From Rothia mucilaginosa (GTDB taxonomy: Bacteria; Actinomycetota; Actinomycetes; Actinomycetales; Micrococcaceae): DNA of 64,000 nt. Positions within the stretch are counted from its first letter, which is position 1. Each line of letters begins with the position of its first letter. Both the position numbers and the translations under genes were made by a program. Positions 20,755-29,851 of the stretch are shown here, piece after piece. Below the pieces are notes generated by a model. It saw nothing but the letters and a program-made list of their open reading frames with translations, did no database searches and was not told the DNA's origin. Location: contig NZ_CP079822.1 of NCBI RefSeq assembly GCF_019334805.1, positions 186,001 to 250,000 of the forward strand, in the 5' to 3' direction.

Positions 20755-21190
20755 TACTCTTCTCCTTATCAAATTGAATCACTTAAAGTCTACAGGAGGG
20801 AATAAATGTTCATCTACTTTCTCGCCTCGTCCCTCGCGTGTTATATGCGTCCTATGTGCAGGTGGGAGGAGTTTTCTGACGTTATTTTGTGACCCTCCAT
20901 CAGATTTTGCATATTAATGCACATTTTTGTTCTATACTGCTCATGACTGTGAAAACAAAACCGCACAATGCAGAGGTCACGCGGCGAAATTCACACCTAA
21001 AACATGGACCCGAAAATGACTCTGACATGCACTAACACCCCCTCGGGTTAGACACAAAAGTAATAAACAAAATATTTATATCGAAACCCCATCACGCGCC
21101 GCAGAAGGCCGATACACTGAAATAGGTATTCTCCTCGACTTCTCCGGCACTCACATTTGACCACCCATACTCGATACCCGGAGGGGATTC
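20755..21190. other. AT-rich spacer between divergent pdtaR and the PIN-like gene
   Basis: No gene seen. A small dyad TGCATATTAATGCA (20908-20921) is followed by TATACT, a possible -10. The stretch around 21055-21085 is strongly AT-rich for this genome. No dual-hairpin ANTAR target was evident by eye. Confidence 0.4.
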
Positions 21191-22093
21191 ATGTCAATCA
21201 CCCGTCAAGCACGCACCCTGTACTCAGACTTCGTCGAGTACAAGGAACTCGATCGCGCCCCGCTGACTTCCATTCACCCCGGAATTCTCATCGCCTTCGA
21301 CTCCACCGCGCTTGCAAGCCTCTACAACTACCCAACCCACATCAGCGACGAAATCCTCCGCGTCTACTCGCAGCTGCGCGGACACGCTTTCCTCCCCCAC
21401 CAGGCACTCAAAGAATTCTGGGCAGCACTCGACGGCGCCTCCCCCGTACCCGCCGCCGCAGACCGCGTCCGCTCAGCGCTCGCATCCTTCAAAGAAACCC
21501 TGCCCGAAGAACGCAACTCCCCCTGGAGCGCACTGCGTTCAGTCACGCACCAGCTGGACCACTCCATCGCGCAGATCATGAAGATCCTTGAACCCACCAC
21601 CGACACCGGATCCATCAACATGGCACGCCGCGAAGACGACACGATCCTGCCGCGACTGAACCGCATCTTCACCGGCCACGTGGGTGCGGCACCCAGCCCC
21701 GAACGCCACGAACAGCAGTGCCGCGAAGCCCTCGCACAGGGTCACCCGCTACTCGCTAATGCCAGCTTTGACGCCGACTTCGCGCTCTGGAACCAGTGCG
21801 TTACCGAAGCAACCACCCGTGTGAAGGGCACCGACTGCGTCTTCGTCACCGGCGGTGTGCGCGACACCTGGCTACGCAACGGTCAGCAGGTACGCGCCGC
21901 ATCGGGCGGCGAACCCGTACGTCAGCTCGCGAACCGTCAGCTACTGCGTGAATACGCTAAGGCAACCGGAGGCGGCGTATTCCGCATCTACACGGTTGAG
22001 GAGATTCTGCGGCTCGCCTCCGAGCAGTACGGTGTGACCGTCAGCGACGCTACCTATAATGCGATTCGCGCGGAACAGCCCGTAGCTGTGTAA
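21191..22093 (+). CDS. PIN-like domain protein (PIN_8-like), possible RNase
   Basis: A 300-residue protein, start supported by GGAGGGG. The N-terminal segment ILIAFDSTALASLYNY followed by FLPHQALKEFWAAL closely follows the PIN_8 pattern, with a first acidic residue (Asp37) and an acidic residue in the HQxxxEF helix (Glu75). Near the C-terminus FDADFALWNQ (Asp196) and VFVTGGVRDTW recall the family's GDxxLW and VTDDxKEDW segments, but the second has GG where DD is expected. PIN domains are Mg2+-dependent nucleases and often toxins. Altered acidic residues leave activity in doubt. No antitoxin-sized partner adjoins it. Confidence 0.6.
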   Translation: MSITRQARTLYSDFVEYKELDRAPLTSIHPGILIAFDSTALASLYNYPTHISDEILRVYSQLRGHAFLPHQALKEFWAALDGASPVPAAADRVRSALASFKETLPEERNSPWSALRSVTHQLDHSIAQIMKILEPTTDTGSINMARREDDTILPRLNRIFTGHVGAAPSPERHEQQCREALAQGHPLLANASFDADFALWNQCVTEATTRVKGTDCVFVTGGVRDTWLRNGQQVRAASGGEPVRQLANRQLLREYAKATGGGVFRIYTVEEILRLASEQYGVTVSDATYNAIRAEQPVAV

Positions 22094-22151
22094 ATCGCCG
22101 TGCACAGTCACCGTTGAGAATAATCCCACCACACTCACCACAATTAACGCT

Positions 22152-22193
22152 AAGAAGCCACATGTGTTTGATGCACATGTGGCTTCTTAGCGT
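22152..22193. terminator. Terminator between the PIN-like gene and the 22224 gene
   Basis: Arms CTAAGAAGCCACATGTG and CACATGTGGCTTCTTAG flank a 7-base loop between convergent genes. Nearly the same stem recurs at 23442-23477. Confidence 0.75.
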
Positions 22194-22223
22194 CTGGGAA
22201 GCTACCAGACATCCTTTGTTGCT

Positions 22224-23273
22224 CTATCCTTCGCGGCTGGCGCGGTACAGCTCAGCGGCGCGCTCCTCCGAAGACTCATCATCACCGAGGAGCAGGTAGC
22301 ACAGGTACAGAGTGAAGGCGGCGCGGCGGTCGGCGGCGAGCGCCTCCGCGTCATCACCCTCAGGGGTGCTGAAAACGATAACGTCATGCGCCTGAGGCAG
22401 GGCGGCGATCAAGTGCGCGGCGGTTTCGTAGCCGTCCTGGTTGCCGGGCAGGGTGACGTGGTGCGGCTCCTGGTTCTTGTCAGCAGCGCCGGATTCCGCT
22501 CGGGCAGCCTGGAAGTTAGCCTTGAGGACGTCCTCAATACGGCTCATCAGCTCAGCATCGGGCAGGGTGAGGTCATCCGCATCGAACGCAACGTGGATGC
22601 CGTTCAGAGTCTCGTAGGGGTGCTCACCCGCGTAGTATCCGGCGGCAAGAACGTAGCCGGTGAGTAGCTGCGCCTCGGCGGCGGTGAAGGTGCCGCGCGC
22701 CTCACGCAGGGCGGGCAGCAGAAGCTCGGCCAGGAGCGGGTGCAGGGACTCGGGGGCGTTCGCGATAGCCTCCTGCAGGGACTCTTCCGCCTCCGCGGTG
22801 GGCTCGGCGTTGAGCAGGGTCAGGAAAGCCTCATCGGTGCCCTCCCAGTAGCGGGCAATCAGCACAAGGGTTGCAACGAGTGCGAGAAGTTCACGGTAGT
22901 CGCCGGAACGGTCAGCGGCGAAAGTGTTAGCAACAACGCGGGCGAGCATGCGCGCGGCAATGTTCTCGAGGATGTACTCGTCGTAGGCGTTATCGCCGGG
23001 CCAGTTTGCGGGGTCGGGAAGGTAGGTTTCGTCCAGGTATCGCAGCACGGGTTCGAGGGGCGCGGGAGCATCCGCCGCGAGTTCGGGGCAGCACTGCTCA
23101 ACCCAGCTGTTCACGGTAGCCTCGTCAGCGATACCGGTAGCCTCAGCGAGCTGGACGCGCGAGAGGCTGTACGGTGCAACGAGTGCGGCGAGGTCGTCGC
23201 CCGCGCCGTTGGAACGGTAGGTGGGCTGGTAGTTGGGGTCGGGAAGAGTTCCGGGGAGGTGGGTGGCTGCCAT
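22224..23273 (-). CDS. Uncharacterised acidic cytoplasmic protein
   Basis: A 349-residue protein from the ATG at 23273, which follows GAAGGAG. A longer frame to 23351 has no ribosome site. It is soluble, acidic and helix-rich. Near residues 90-230 are repeated Ala/Leu/Glu helices (RMLARVVANTFAADRSGDY, ELLLPALREARGTFTAAEA). The C-terminus has HDVIVFSTPEGDD then RRAAFTLYLCYLLLGDDESS. I recognise no domain. The gene stands alone and is convergent with the PIN-like gene; no link between them is shown beyond adjacency. Confidence 0.7.
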   Translation of the reverse strand: MAATHLPGTLPDPNYQPTYRSNGAGDDLAALVAPYSLSRVQLAEATGIADEATVNSWVEQCCPELAADAPAPLEPVLRYLDETYLPDPANWPGDNAYDEYILENIAARMLARVVANTFAADRSGDYRELLALVATLVLIARYWEGTDEAFLTLLNAEPTAEAEESLQEAIANAPESLHPLLAELLLPALREARGTFTAAEAQLLTGYVLAAGYYAGEHPYETLNGIHVAFDADDLTLPDAELMSRIEDVLKANFQAARAESGAADKNQEPHHVTLPGNQDGYETAAHLIAALPQAHDVIVFSTPEGDDAEALAADRRAAFTLYLCYLLLGDDESSEERAAELYRASREG

Positions 23274-23441
23274 GGTAGCTCCTTCGCTGAGGTTCGGGGT
23301 GAATTGGGCTGTATGGTGTGCGATGCTCGGGACCGCCTGAGGGGTCGGCACTTTTTCTCGCTACGCATCTTCTAGTTTCAGAATATCCCAGAGCCCCGCA
23401 TCGTGTGCTGCCCGTCGTCATTACCCCTGTATTAACCGCGA

Positions 23442-23477
23442 AAAGCCACATATGTTCACAACACATGTGGCTTCTCG
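23442..23477 (-). terminator. Hairpin terminator downstream of ftsY
   Basis: Arms around AAGCCACATATG and CACATGTGGCTT pair around a short loop, 17 bases beyond the ftsY stop. Confidence 0.6.
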
Positions 23478-23493
23478 GCGGAATATGAGGATG

Positions 23494-24615
23494 TTAGTCC
23501 AGCAACGCGTCCACGAATGCTTCCGGGTCGAACGGCGCCAGGTCGTCCGGGCCTTCACCCAGGCCGATGAGCTTGACGGGAACGCCGAGCTCCTCCTGGA
23601 TAGCGACCACGATGCCGCCCTTTGCGGTGCCGTCAAGCTTGGTCAGCACGATACCGGTGACGTCCACGATATCGCCGAAGACCTTCGCCTGAACCATACC
23701 GTTCTGGCCGGTGGTCGCGTCAATCACGAGCAGAACCTCGGTGACCGGCGCTTCCTTCTCGATAACGCGCTTAATCTTGCCGAGCTGATCCATCAGACCG
23801 GACTTGTTCTGCAGGCGGCCCGCGGTGTCCACGAGCACGGTGTCGACGCCCTGCTCCTTGCCAGCCTTCACTGCATCAAACGCGACGGATGCGGGGTCGG
23901 CGCCTTCCTTCTCGGAACGCACAGTCTTCACGCCCACGCGGTCACCCCAGGTGGTCAGCTGCTCAGAGGCGGCCGCACGGAACGTATCCGCGGCACCCAG
24001 GAGCAGGGTCTGACCGTCAGCGACCATCACGCGGGCAATCTTGCCGACGGTCGTGGTCTTACCGACGCCGTTCACGCCAACGACCAGCACCACGCCGGGG
24101 TTGCCGTCACTGCCGGCGGTCTTCAGCTCGCGGTCCATGTCGGGGCGAACAATCTTCACGAGCTCTTCGCGGAGCATCTTCTTCACGGCGGCGGGGTTGC
24201 TCGTACCCTCAACGCGCACGCGCTGCTGCAGCGCCTCCACCAGGCGGGTGGTCGGCTCAGAACCGAGGTCAGCCAGCAGCAGGGTTTCCTCAACCTCATC
24301 CCAGACGTCCTGGTCGATGCGGTCGCGGGAGAGCAGAGCCAGCAGGCCCTTGCCGAGCATGTTGTTGGAGCGTGCCAGGCGGGCACGCAGGCGCACCAGG
24401 CGACCCGCGGACGGGTCGGGCATATCAAGTTCAATAGCGCGAGGTGCCGAGCTTTCGGGTTCTTCCACCGATCCGCCGGAGGCTTCTGCCGCCTCCTGAC
24501 GCAAAGACTGCAGGTTCGCGGTCTTCTTGGGTCGGCGCAGAACGGCGAAAAGTACACCGGCGATCACCAGTACACCCAGCACGATTGCGCAGATTATCAT
24601 CATCGTTTCATTCAC
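23494..24615 (-). CDS. ftsY: Signal recognition particle receptor
   Basis: FtsY is the membrane-associated GTPase that receives ribosome-SRP complexes. The 373-residue protein opens with a hydrophobic N-terminal anchor (about 4-27), a feature of actinobacterial FtsY. A short acidic linker and the NG domain follow. GTPase motifs are intact: GVNGVGKTTT near residue 183, LLGAADTFRAAA, DTAGR near 265 and TKLDGTAKGG near 325. Divergent from an MFS exporter gene. Confidence 0.97.
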   Translation of the reverse strand: MNETMMIICAIVLGVLVIAGVLFAVLRRPKKTANLQSLRQEAAEASGGSVEEPESSAPRAIELDMPDPSAGRLVRLRARLARSNNMLGKGLLALLSRDRIDQDVWDEVEETLLLADLGSEPTTRLVEALQQRVRVEGTSNPAAVKKMLREELVKIVRPDMDRELKTAGSDGNPGVVLVVGVNGVGKTTTVGKIARVMVADGQTLLLGAADTFRAAASEQLTTWGDRVGVKTVRSEKEGADPASVAFDAVKAGKEQGVDTVLVDTAGRLQNKSGLMDQLGKIKRVIEKEAPVTEVLLVIDATTGQNGMVQAKVFGDIVDVTGIVLTKLDGTAKGGIVVAIQEELGVPVKLIGLGEGPDDLAPFDPEAFVDALLD

Positions 24616-24724
24616 ACTACTAGCTTACCGGTTTGGGCGGTTTGGCTGGTCGAGATGACGCGCATGCCCGGCTGTCGGCGGAGTAGACTGGACACTGTTA
24701 AGTTTTTTAGCCGAACACATGATG

Positions 24725-24753
24725 GGCAGTTGCGGGTGGGGCCCGCAACTGCC
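24725..24753 (+). promoter_or_regulatory. Perfect hairpin in the 5' leader of the MFS gene
   Basis: Arms GGCAGTTGCGGG and CCCGCAACTGCC surround a 5-base loop about 30 bases before the start codon. It could be an operator dyad or an RNA hairpin in the leader. The TCGAGG ribosome site lies 3' of it, so the stem would not itself hide the start. Confidence 0.45.
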
Positions 24754-24783
24754 GCACGGCACCGCACTATTTCGAGGATGAAT

Positions 24784-26181
24784 ATGAGGAACCCTGCCAA
24801 AACACCGCCTGTTTTTGACCCGCGCACAATTGACCCGAACCGTGTGCCGACCGGTTTGAAGGTTCTGATTGCTGCGTCGTTCATGATTGCGGTGGGTTTT
24901 GGTTTGGTGGCGCCGGTGCTGCCGAACTATGCGCAAAATTTTAATGCCACGGTCACTATGGCGACGATGGTGGTTTCTGCGTTGGCGATTACGCGCCTGA
25001 TTTTTGCGCCGTCAGCGGGTCAGATGATTACCCGTTGGGGTGAGCGTCCGGTGTACACGATTGGCATGCTGATTGTGTCGGTGACGTCGTTTATGATTGC
25101 GTTCGCCTGGGATTATTGGGTGCTGCTGGCTTCGCGTGCGGTGGCGGGTATCGGCTCGGTCATGTTCACTGTCTCTGCGATGGGTCTGCTGGTGCGCCTG
25201 TCCCCGGCGCATATGCGCGGCCGTATTTCGGGCTATTATGCGACGGCGTTCCTGCTGGGTAACCTGCTGGGCCCGGTGATTGCGAGCGCGTTGGCGCCCT
25301 TTGGTATGCGTGCGCCGTTCATTGTGTATGGTTTTTCGTTGCTGGCGGCGGGCCTGATTGTGTGGTTCTTGATGCCTTCGCAGGCGGCGCTGGAGGCGGA
25401 GCGCGACGCGATTATGGAGGCGGCGGCACTGGCTGAAGGCAAGGGTACCGGGGTGTTGCCGTCGGCGGCGCCTTCGCCCGCTGGTGCATCCGGTCAGGGG
25501 GCTAAGCCTGGGTCTTCTTCGGGTAAGAGCGATCTTCCTGCGATGACGGTTCGTGACGCGTTGAAGTTCTCGAATTACCGTTCTGCGCTGGTTTCGAATT
25601 GGGCGATTGGCTGGTCGGTGTTTGGTGTGCAGTCGTCGATTATTCCGTTGGCGGCGGCGTATTTGGCGACCGGTGGTGACATGTCGGATCCGGTGGCGGC
25701 TACGTTATTGGCTTCTTTGGCGATGGCGACAAACTCGTTTGGTAATGCGTTGACACAGACGTTCTCGGGTCGTTTTTCGGATCGTTTTGGTCGCCGTGTG
25801 ATGGCGTTTTCGGGTCTGCTGTTGGCGGGTTCTGCGGTGACGTTTATGGGTTTCGCGCCGGTGGCGTGGGTGTTTGTGTCGTTGACGGCGTGCTTGGGTA
25901 TTGGTGCGGCGTTTATGGGCCCGTCGATTCAGGCTGCGGTGTCTGATGTGATTGGTACTCGCCGCAGTGGTGGTCAGGTGTTGGCGGTGTATCAGATGTG
26001 TAGTGATTTCGGTATGATTTTGGGCCCGCTGGTAGCTGGTTTGATTGCGGATGCGTGGGGCTTTGTTCCGGCGTTCATTATCAGTGGTTTGTTGTTGGTG
26101 GCGGCGGCGTTTACGTGGGCGCCGTTCCGGAAGGCGCGCTGGCCGAAGGATATTGCGGACGCGGACTATACGGGCCGCTAG
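24784..26181 (+). CDS. Major facilitator superfamily transporter, probable drug exporter
   Basis: A 465-residue transporter with 12 predicted spans and a long cytoplasmic loop (about 205-255, rich in Ser, Gly and Ala) between the halves. DHA1-type features include the motif A-like GQMITRWGERPVY after span 2 and SGRFSDRFGRRVM in the second half. SRAVAGIGSVMF and GYYATAFLLGNLLGP match motif C-like glycine-rich stretches of exporters. The start at 24784 is best placed relative to GAGGA; the ATG six bases upstream overlaps that site. Substrate unknown. Confidence 0.88.
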   Translation: MRNPAKTPPVFDPRTIDPNRVPTGLKVLIAASFMIAVGFGLVAPVLPNYAQNFNATVTMATMVVSALAITRLIFAPSAGQMITRWGERPVYTIGMLIVSVTSFMIAFAWDYWVLLASRAVAGIGSVMFTVSAMGLLVRLSPAHMRGRISGYYATAFLLGNLLGPVIASALAPFGMRAPFIVYGFSLLAAGLIVWFLMPSQAALEAERDAIMEAAALAEGKGTGVLPSAAPSPAGASGQGAKPGSSSGKSDLPAMTVRDALKFSNYRSALVSNWAIGWSVFGVQSSIIPLAAAYLATGGDMSDPVAATLLASLAMATNSFGNALTQTFSGRFSDRFGRRVMAFSGLLLAGSAVTFMGFAPVAWVFVSLTACLGIGAAFMGPSIQAAVSDVIGTRRSGGQVLAVYQMCSDFGMILGPLVAGLIADAWGFVPAFIISGLLLVAAAFTWAPFRKARWPKDIADADYTGR

Positions 26182-26199
26182 AAGCTCTCTAATAGGTGA

Positions 26200-26251
26200 A
26201 AAGCCGGTGCCCGGTTCCTGTGATGTGACAGGAACCGGACACCGGCTTTAT
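26200..26251 (+). terminator. Terminator of the MFS gene
   Basis: Arms AAAGCCGGTG-CCCGGTTCCTGT and ACAGGAACCGG-CACCGGCTTT pair with one mismatch around a 6-base loop. Confidence 0.85.
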
Positions 26252-26310
26252 GTGTATGTATCAGGTCTTTATCCGGGAAGTAGATAAAAAATCCGACAGG
26301 ACAAATAACC

Positions 26311-26423
26311 CCAGAATCAGGTGAGCTGACCCGAGAAGCTAACCACCTACCAACCTCATATACCCCTATCCCAGACCGAGGCGAGCTAACCCGAGAAGGC
26401 AACTATCTACCAACCCCTTTATA
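26311..26423. repeat. Two tandem 60-base direct repeats
   Basis: Units at about 26311-26362 and 26371-26423 share CCAGA...GAGCT.ACCCGAGAAG...CTACCAACC..TATA with a 60-base period. A diverged third unit lies at about 35593-35650. Both sites sit immediately ahead of the palindromic element described at 26455 and 35739, so the two repeats form one composite unit. Confidence 0.6.
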
Positions 26424-26454
26424 TCCTTCCCCGAGGGGTAGGCGACCTAGAGGG

Positions 26455-26546
26455 CGTACCGGACACGCGAAGCGGGGGCTCCGTCCTCGAAGCGCCCCCA
26501 GGCGCTGAAGAGGGGGCACTCCCCCGCTTCGCGTGTTTTGGTCGCT
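26455..26546. repeat. GC-rich palindromic repeat element, copy 1
   Basis: Perfect 16-base arms ACACGCGAAGCGGGGG (26463-26478) and CCCCCGCTTCGCGTGT (26521-26536) enclose an inner hairpin AGCGCC-CCCA-GGCGCT. The flank 26431-26460 is nearly identical to the flank of copy 2. It lies between the MFS gene and trpC. Confidence 0.75.
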
Positions 26547-26561
26547 ATCTCTTAGCAACCC

Positions 26562-27377
26562 CTATCGGGTCACCGGCACCTTGGAGAATTCACGCACGGT
26601 ACCTTCGGGGTCGCCGGAGCGTACCAGCGCTTCACCGATGAGCACAGCATCGGCACCGGCACCAGCGTAGGCGCGCACGTCCTCAATGCTGGCGACACCG
26701 GACTCAGCAACCTTGATGACGGAGTTGGGCAGGTGCGCGGCGAGGGATGCGTAGTGCTCGTTATTGACCTCAAGGGTCTTGAGGTTGCGCACGTTGATGC
26801 CAACGATTTTGGCGCCGATGCGCTGGGCGACCTCAATCTCTTCGGGGGTGTGGGTCTCGACCAGAGCGTTCATGCCGAGCGACTCGGTGAGTTCCAGGAA
26901 CTCGCGCAGGGTCTTCTCGTCGAGGGCCGCGACGATCAGCAGGACCAGGTCGGCGCCGTGTGCGCGTGCCTCCCAGATCTGGTATTCGTCAACGGTGAAG
27001 TCCTTACGCAGCACGGGGATGTTCACAGAGGCGCGCACAGCGTCCAGGTCGGCGAGGGAGCCGTTGAAGCGGCGCTGTTCGGTGAGTACGGAGATCGCTG
27101 CGGCGCCGCCTGCCTCGTAGCGGGCGGCGAGCGCGGCGGGGTCGGGGATTTCGCCGAGCGCACCCTTGGACGGTGAGGAGCGCTTCACCTCAGAAATAAT
27201 GCGTGCGGTCGTGCCGTTGCCGCCGCCGGGTACTTCACCGCGTAGGGAGGCGAGCGCGTCGCGGGCGGGTGCGGTTGCGAGGGCGCGCTTCTTCATTTCT
27301 TCGAGGGGAACCTGCTGTACGCGGGCGGCGAGGTCTTCGCGGACGCCGACGATGATCTCGTCGAGAACGGTGCTCAT
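26562..27377 (-). CDS. trpC: Indole-3-glycerol-phosphate synthase
   Basis: Catalyses ring closure of CdRP to indole-3-glycerol phosphate in tryptophan synthesis. The 271-residue TIM barrel starts at 27377 after AAGGAG. Family motifs are [15 protein letters not shown] near residue 52, [20 protein letters not shown] near 115, [15 protein letters not shown] near 185 and [12 protein letters not shown] near 212, covering the catalytic Lys and Glu residues. It lies 14 bases after trpE on the same strand. No trpB or trpA follows; the next sequence is the palindromic repeat. Confidence 0.96.
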   Translation of the reverse strand: MSTVLDEIIVGVREDLAARVQQVPLEEMKKRALATAPARDALASLRGEVPGGGNGTTARIISEVKRSSPSKGALGEIPDPAALAARYEAGGAAAISVLTEQRRFNGSLADLDAVRASVNIPVLRKDFTVDEYQIWEARAHGADLVLLIVAALDEKTLREFLELTESLGMNALVETHTPEEIEVAQRIGAKIVGINVRNLKTLEVNNEHYASLAAHLPNSVIKVAESGVASIEDVRAYAGAGADAVLIGEALVRSGDPEGTVREFSKVPVTR

Positions 27378-27391
27378 GGTGTCTCCTTGGG

Positions 27392-29002
27392 TTACTTGGT
27401 GGCGTTGACGGCTGCGTCTGCGTCCAGGGGTGCCAGGCCGGAGGCGGTCAGCACAGCGCGCAGCGGGGCGGCGGACTTGTTGACGGTTTCGAGGGTTTCG
27501 GAGTCCGGGTTGGAGTCCATGACGAGGCCCGCACCTGCCTGTACGTAGGCGGTGCCTTCCTTGAGTACGGCGGTGCGGATGGCGATTGCCATGTCCATGT
27601 TGCCGGCGAAGTCGAAGTAGCCGCATACGCCGCCGTAGACGCCGCGGCGGGTGGGTTCGTATTCGTCGATGAGCTGCATGGCGCGCGGCTTGGGGGCACC
27701 GGAGAGGGTGCCTGCCGGGAAGGCGACGCGCAGCACGTCGTAGGCGCTGAACTGCGGGTCGAGTTCGGCGCTGACGGCGGAGGAAATGTGCATGATGTGG
27801 CTGAATCGCTCAATAATCATGAACTGGTCGACGGATACGGTTCCGGGCTTGGCGATGCGCGAGAGGTCGTTGCGTGCCAGGTCGACGAGCATGAGGTGTT
27901 CGGAGCGTTCCTTCTGGTCGGCGAGCAGTTCCTCGGCGAGTGCGAGGTCTTCTTCGCGGGTTGCGCCGCGCGGGCGGGAACCGGCGATGGGGTGGGTGCT
28001 GGCGATGCCGTCCTTGAGGGTGACGAGCGCCTCCGGGGAGGAGCCGACGATGTGGAAGGGGGTGCCGTTGCTGTCTTCAAAGTTGAAGAGGTACATGTAC
28101 GGCGAGGGGTTGGACTGGCGCAGTACACGGTACACGTCGAGTGCCTTGGCGTTGGTTTCGGCTTCGAATCGGCGTGAGAGCACGATCTGGAAGACGTCGC
28201 CGTCGATGATGTTCTTCTTGGAGCGGTCGATGGCGTCCTTGAAGCCCTGTTCGCTCCAGGTGAGGGTGACGTCTTCGCGGACCTTACGGTCAACGTCTGC
28301 CACGCCGGAGAGAGTGGAGGTGGTTGCGGTGGCGCCGCGCTGCAGGCGGCGGAGCATGCTGTGCAGGCGTGCGATGGCGTCTTCGTAGGCGCCGTCAACG
28401 TTTTCGCTGGTGCCGTTGAAGTTGATGGCGTTGGCGACGAGCAGGACGGTGCCGTCCTTGTTGTCGTGAATTGCCATGTCGGAGACCATGTTGAGCGCGA
28501 ATTCGGGCAGGTTCACGTCATCGGCGGGCGGGAACGGCAGGTGCTCCCAGTGGCGCACGACGTCCCAGCCGAGGTAGCCAACCAGGCCGGAGGTGAGCGG
28601 CGGCAGGGTCGGGTCGGGTTCGGTGTAGAGCATCTGCAGGGTCTTTGCGATGGCTTCTACGGGGTCGCCGTCGACGGGTGCGCCGGCGGGGGTGCGGCCC
28701 TGCCAGTGGACTGCGCCGTCAACGGTGGTGAGGGTGGAGCGGGAGGACGCGCCAATGAAGGAGTAGCGGTCCCAGGCTGCGGATTCGCCTTCTGCGGAGA
28801 TTTTGGCGGATTCGAGCAGGAAGGTGCCGTGGGGTGCGTCGACGGGTTCGCCCTGGTCGTTTTGGAGTACGAGGGATCGGTAGATGCCGATGGGGGTGAG
28901 TGAGTCGGCGAGGATTTTGATGTGTACGGGAATGACGCGGGTGCCGGCTGCGCGGGCGCGGAATTCTTCGAGGCTGGGGGTGATGGTGCCCAAATCCTGC
29001 AT
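27392..29002 (-). CDS. trpE: Anthranilate synthase component I
   Basis: Converts chorismate to anthranilate, using ammonia or glutamine through TrpG. The 536-residue start at 29002 follows AAGGAG. The tryptophan feedback motif FLLES lies near residue 53. The catalytic chorismate-binding domain contains GSSPEALV near 335, the [14 protein letters not shown] segment, and [14 protein letters not shown] near 430. Downstream trpC is probably cotranscribed. TrpG is not in this window, so glutamine use depends on a gene elsewhere. A candidate Trp leader peptide is upstream. Confidence 0.96.
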   Translation of the reverse strand: MQDLGTITPSLEEFRARAAGTRVIPVHIKILADSLTPIGIYRSLVLQNDQGEPVDAPHGTFLLESAKISAEGESAAWDRYSFIGASSRSTLTTVDGAVHWQGRTPAGAPVDGDPVEAIAKTLQMLYTEPDPTLPPLTSGLVGYLGWDVVRHWEHLPFPPADDVNLPEFALNMVSDMAIHDNKDGTVLLVANAINFNGTSENVDGAYEDAIARLHSMLRRLQRGATATTSTLSGVADVDRKVREDVTLTWSEQGFKDAIDRSKKNIIDGDVFQIVLSRRFEAETNAKALDVYRVLRQSNPSPYMYLFNFEDSNGTPFHIVGSSPEALVTLKDGIASTHPIAGSRPRGATREEDLALAEELLADQKERSEHLMLVDLARNDLSRIAKPGTVSVDQFMIIERFSHIMHISSAVSAELDPQFSAYDVLRVAFPAGTLSGAPKPRAMQLIDEYEPTRRGVYGGVCGYFDFAGNMDMAIAIRTAVLKEGTAYVQAGAGLVMDSNPDSETLETVNKSAAPLRAVLTASGLAPLDADAAVNATK

Positions 29003-29052
29003 TGCTGTACTCCTTGGTGTTGGTTTGGGAGCGCGTCGGTGCGCTGTGTCCC

Positions 29053-29175
29053 TTAGCTGCTGCGCGGGGTTTTTACCGGTACATGGGGTTTTACCGGTAC
29101 ATGGGGTACCGGGACATATGTTCCGGTGTGTATCTCTCTGGCGCATACTTGCCAGATCCATAGACGCCCGATCAT
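29053..29175 (-). CDS. Candidate trp leader peptide (WIW)
   Basis: A 40-codon frame upstream of trpE starts MIGRLWIWQVCAREI, with two Trp codons at positions 6 and 8. It ends at the TAA at 29053-29055, 50 bases before trpE. Its 3' half consists of repeated VPV(K)PH codons because the DNA contains short ACCGGTACATGGGG repeats that can pair in alternative ways. This layout suits attenuation by ribosome stalling at Trp codons. The ribosome site is poor and no terminator with a T tract is obvious, so it remains a hypothesis. Confidence 0.3.
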   Translation of the reverse strand: MIGRLWIWQVCAREIHTGTYVPVPHVPVKPHVPVKTPRSS

Positions 29176-29222
29176 GCCTGATAAGGCCCGGTAAGCCCTT
29201 TAAAGCCCGGTAAGCCCTGCGC
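29062..29222. repeat. Short tandem repeats in the trpE leader
   Basis: TTTTACCGGTACATGGGG occurs twice (about 29070-29106), and AAGCCCGGTAAGCCCT-like units occur twice (about 29184-29219). ACCGGT is self-complementary and GGTAC/GTACC pairs are abundant, so several mutually exclusive hairpins are possible. Confidence 0.5.
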
Positions 29223-29319
29223 GCGGGTTGTTTCAGTTTAACCGGTGCTGCGGCCCAGTTCCACGGTGAAGATTCAATAGTTCTCTTCGTGAAACTGAGC
29301 CGCGTACCGTTCAGCCGTG

Positions 29320-29796
29320 TTAGTTGCTGAACTGCTTGAGGGTTGCTGCGGTCTGCAGTGCCGCTGCGGTCGCCTCGTAGCCCTTGTCTTCGTTAGAGCC
29401 TTCCAGGCCTGCACGGTCGAGTGCCTGCTGCTCGTTGTCGCAGGTGAGCACGCCGAAGCCGATGGGGCGGCCGGTCAGCACGGACACGTCGGTCAGGCCG
29501 TTGGTTGCGCCCTGGCAGACGTAGTCGAAGTGGGGGGTGCCGCCGCGGATGACCACGCCGAGCGCGACGATTGCGTCGAACTTCTCAGCGAGACGGGTTG
29601 CTGCGACGGGCAGCTCGAAGGTGCCGGGTACGCGCACGAGGGTCGGCTCGATGCCTGCGTCGCGTGCTGCACGCTGCGCGCCGTCGATGAGGCCGTCCAT
29701 GACCTGGGTGTGCCAGCTTGCCGCTACGATTGCGAGCTTGAAGCCCTTGTAGTCTTCGGGGTTGAGGGTGGTGTCTGCTGCGCCTACGCCGCTCAT
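29320..29796 (-). CDS. ribH: 6,7-dimethyl-8-ribityllumazine synthase
   Basis: Penultimate step of riboflavin synthesis, joining the ribityl-aminouracil and the dihydroxybutanone phosphate. The 158-residue protein has the family motifs [14 protein letters not shown] near residue 27, [11 protein letters not shown] near 57, [17 protein letters not shown] near 80 (with the catalytic His) and [17 protein letters not shown] near 110. Members assemble as pentamers or icosahedra. Last gene of the rib operon, 55 bases after ribA. Confidence 0.96.
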   Translation of the reverse strand: MSGVGAADTTLNPEDYKGFKLAIVAASWHTQVMDGLIDGAQRAARDAGIEPTLVRVPGTFELPVAATRLAEKFDAIVALGVVIRGGTPHFDYVCQGATNGLTDVSVLTGRPIGFGVLTCDNEQQALDRAGLEGSNEDKGYEATAAALQTAATLKQFSN

Positions 29797-29851
29797 TGTG
29801 TTCTCCTTGTGGGTTTTGGGTTATTGAAAAGTTTAGTTTGCAGGGGTGCCG

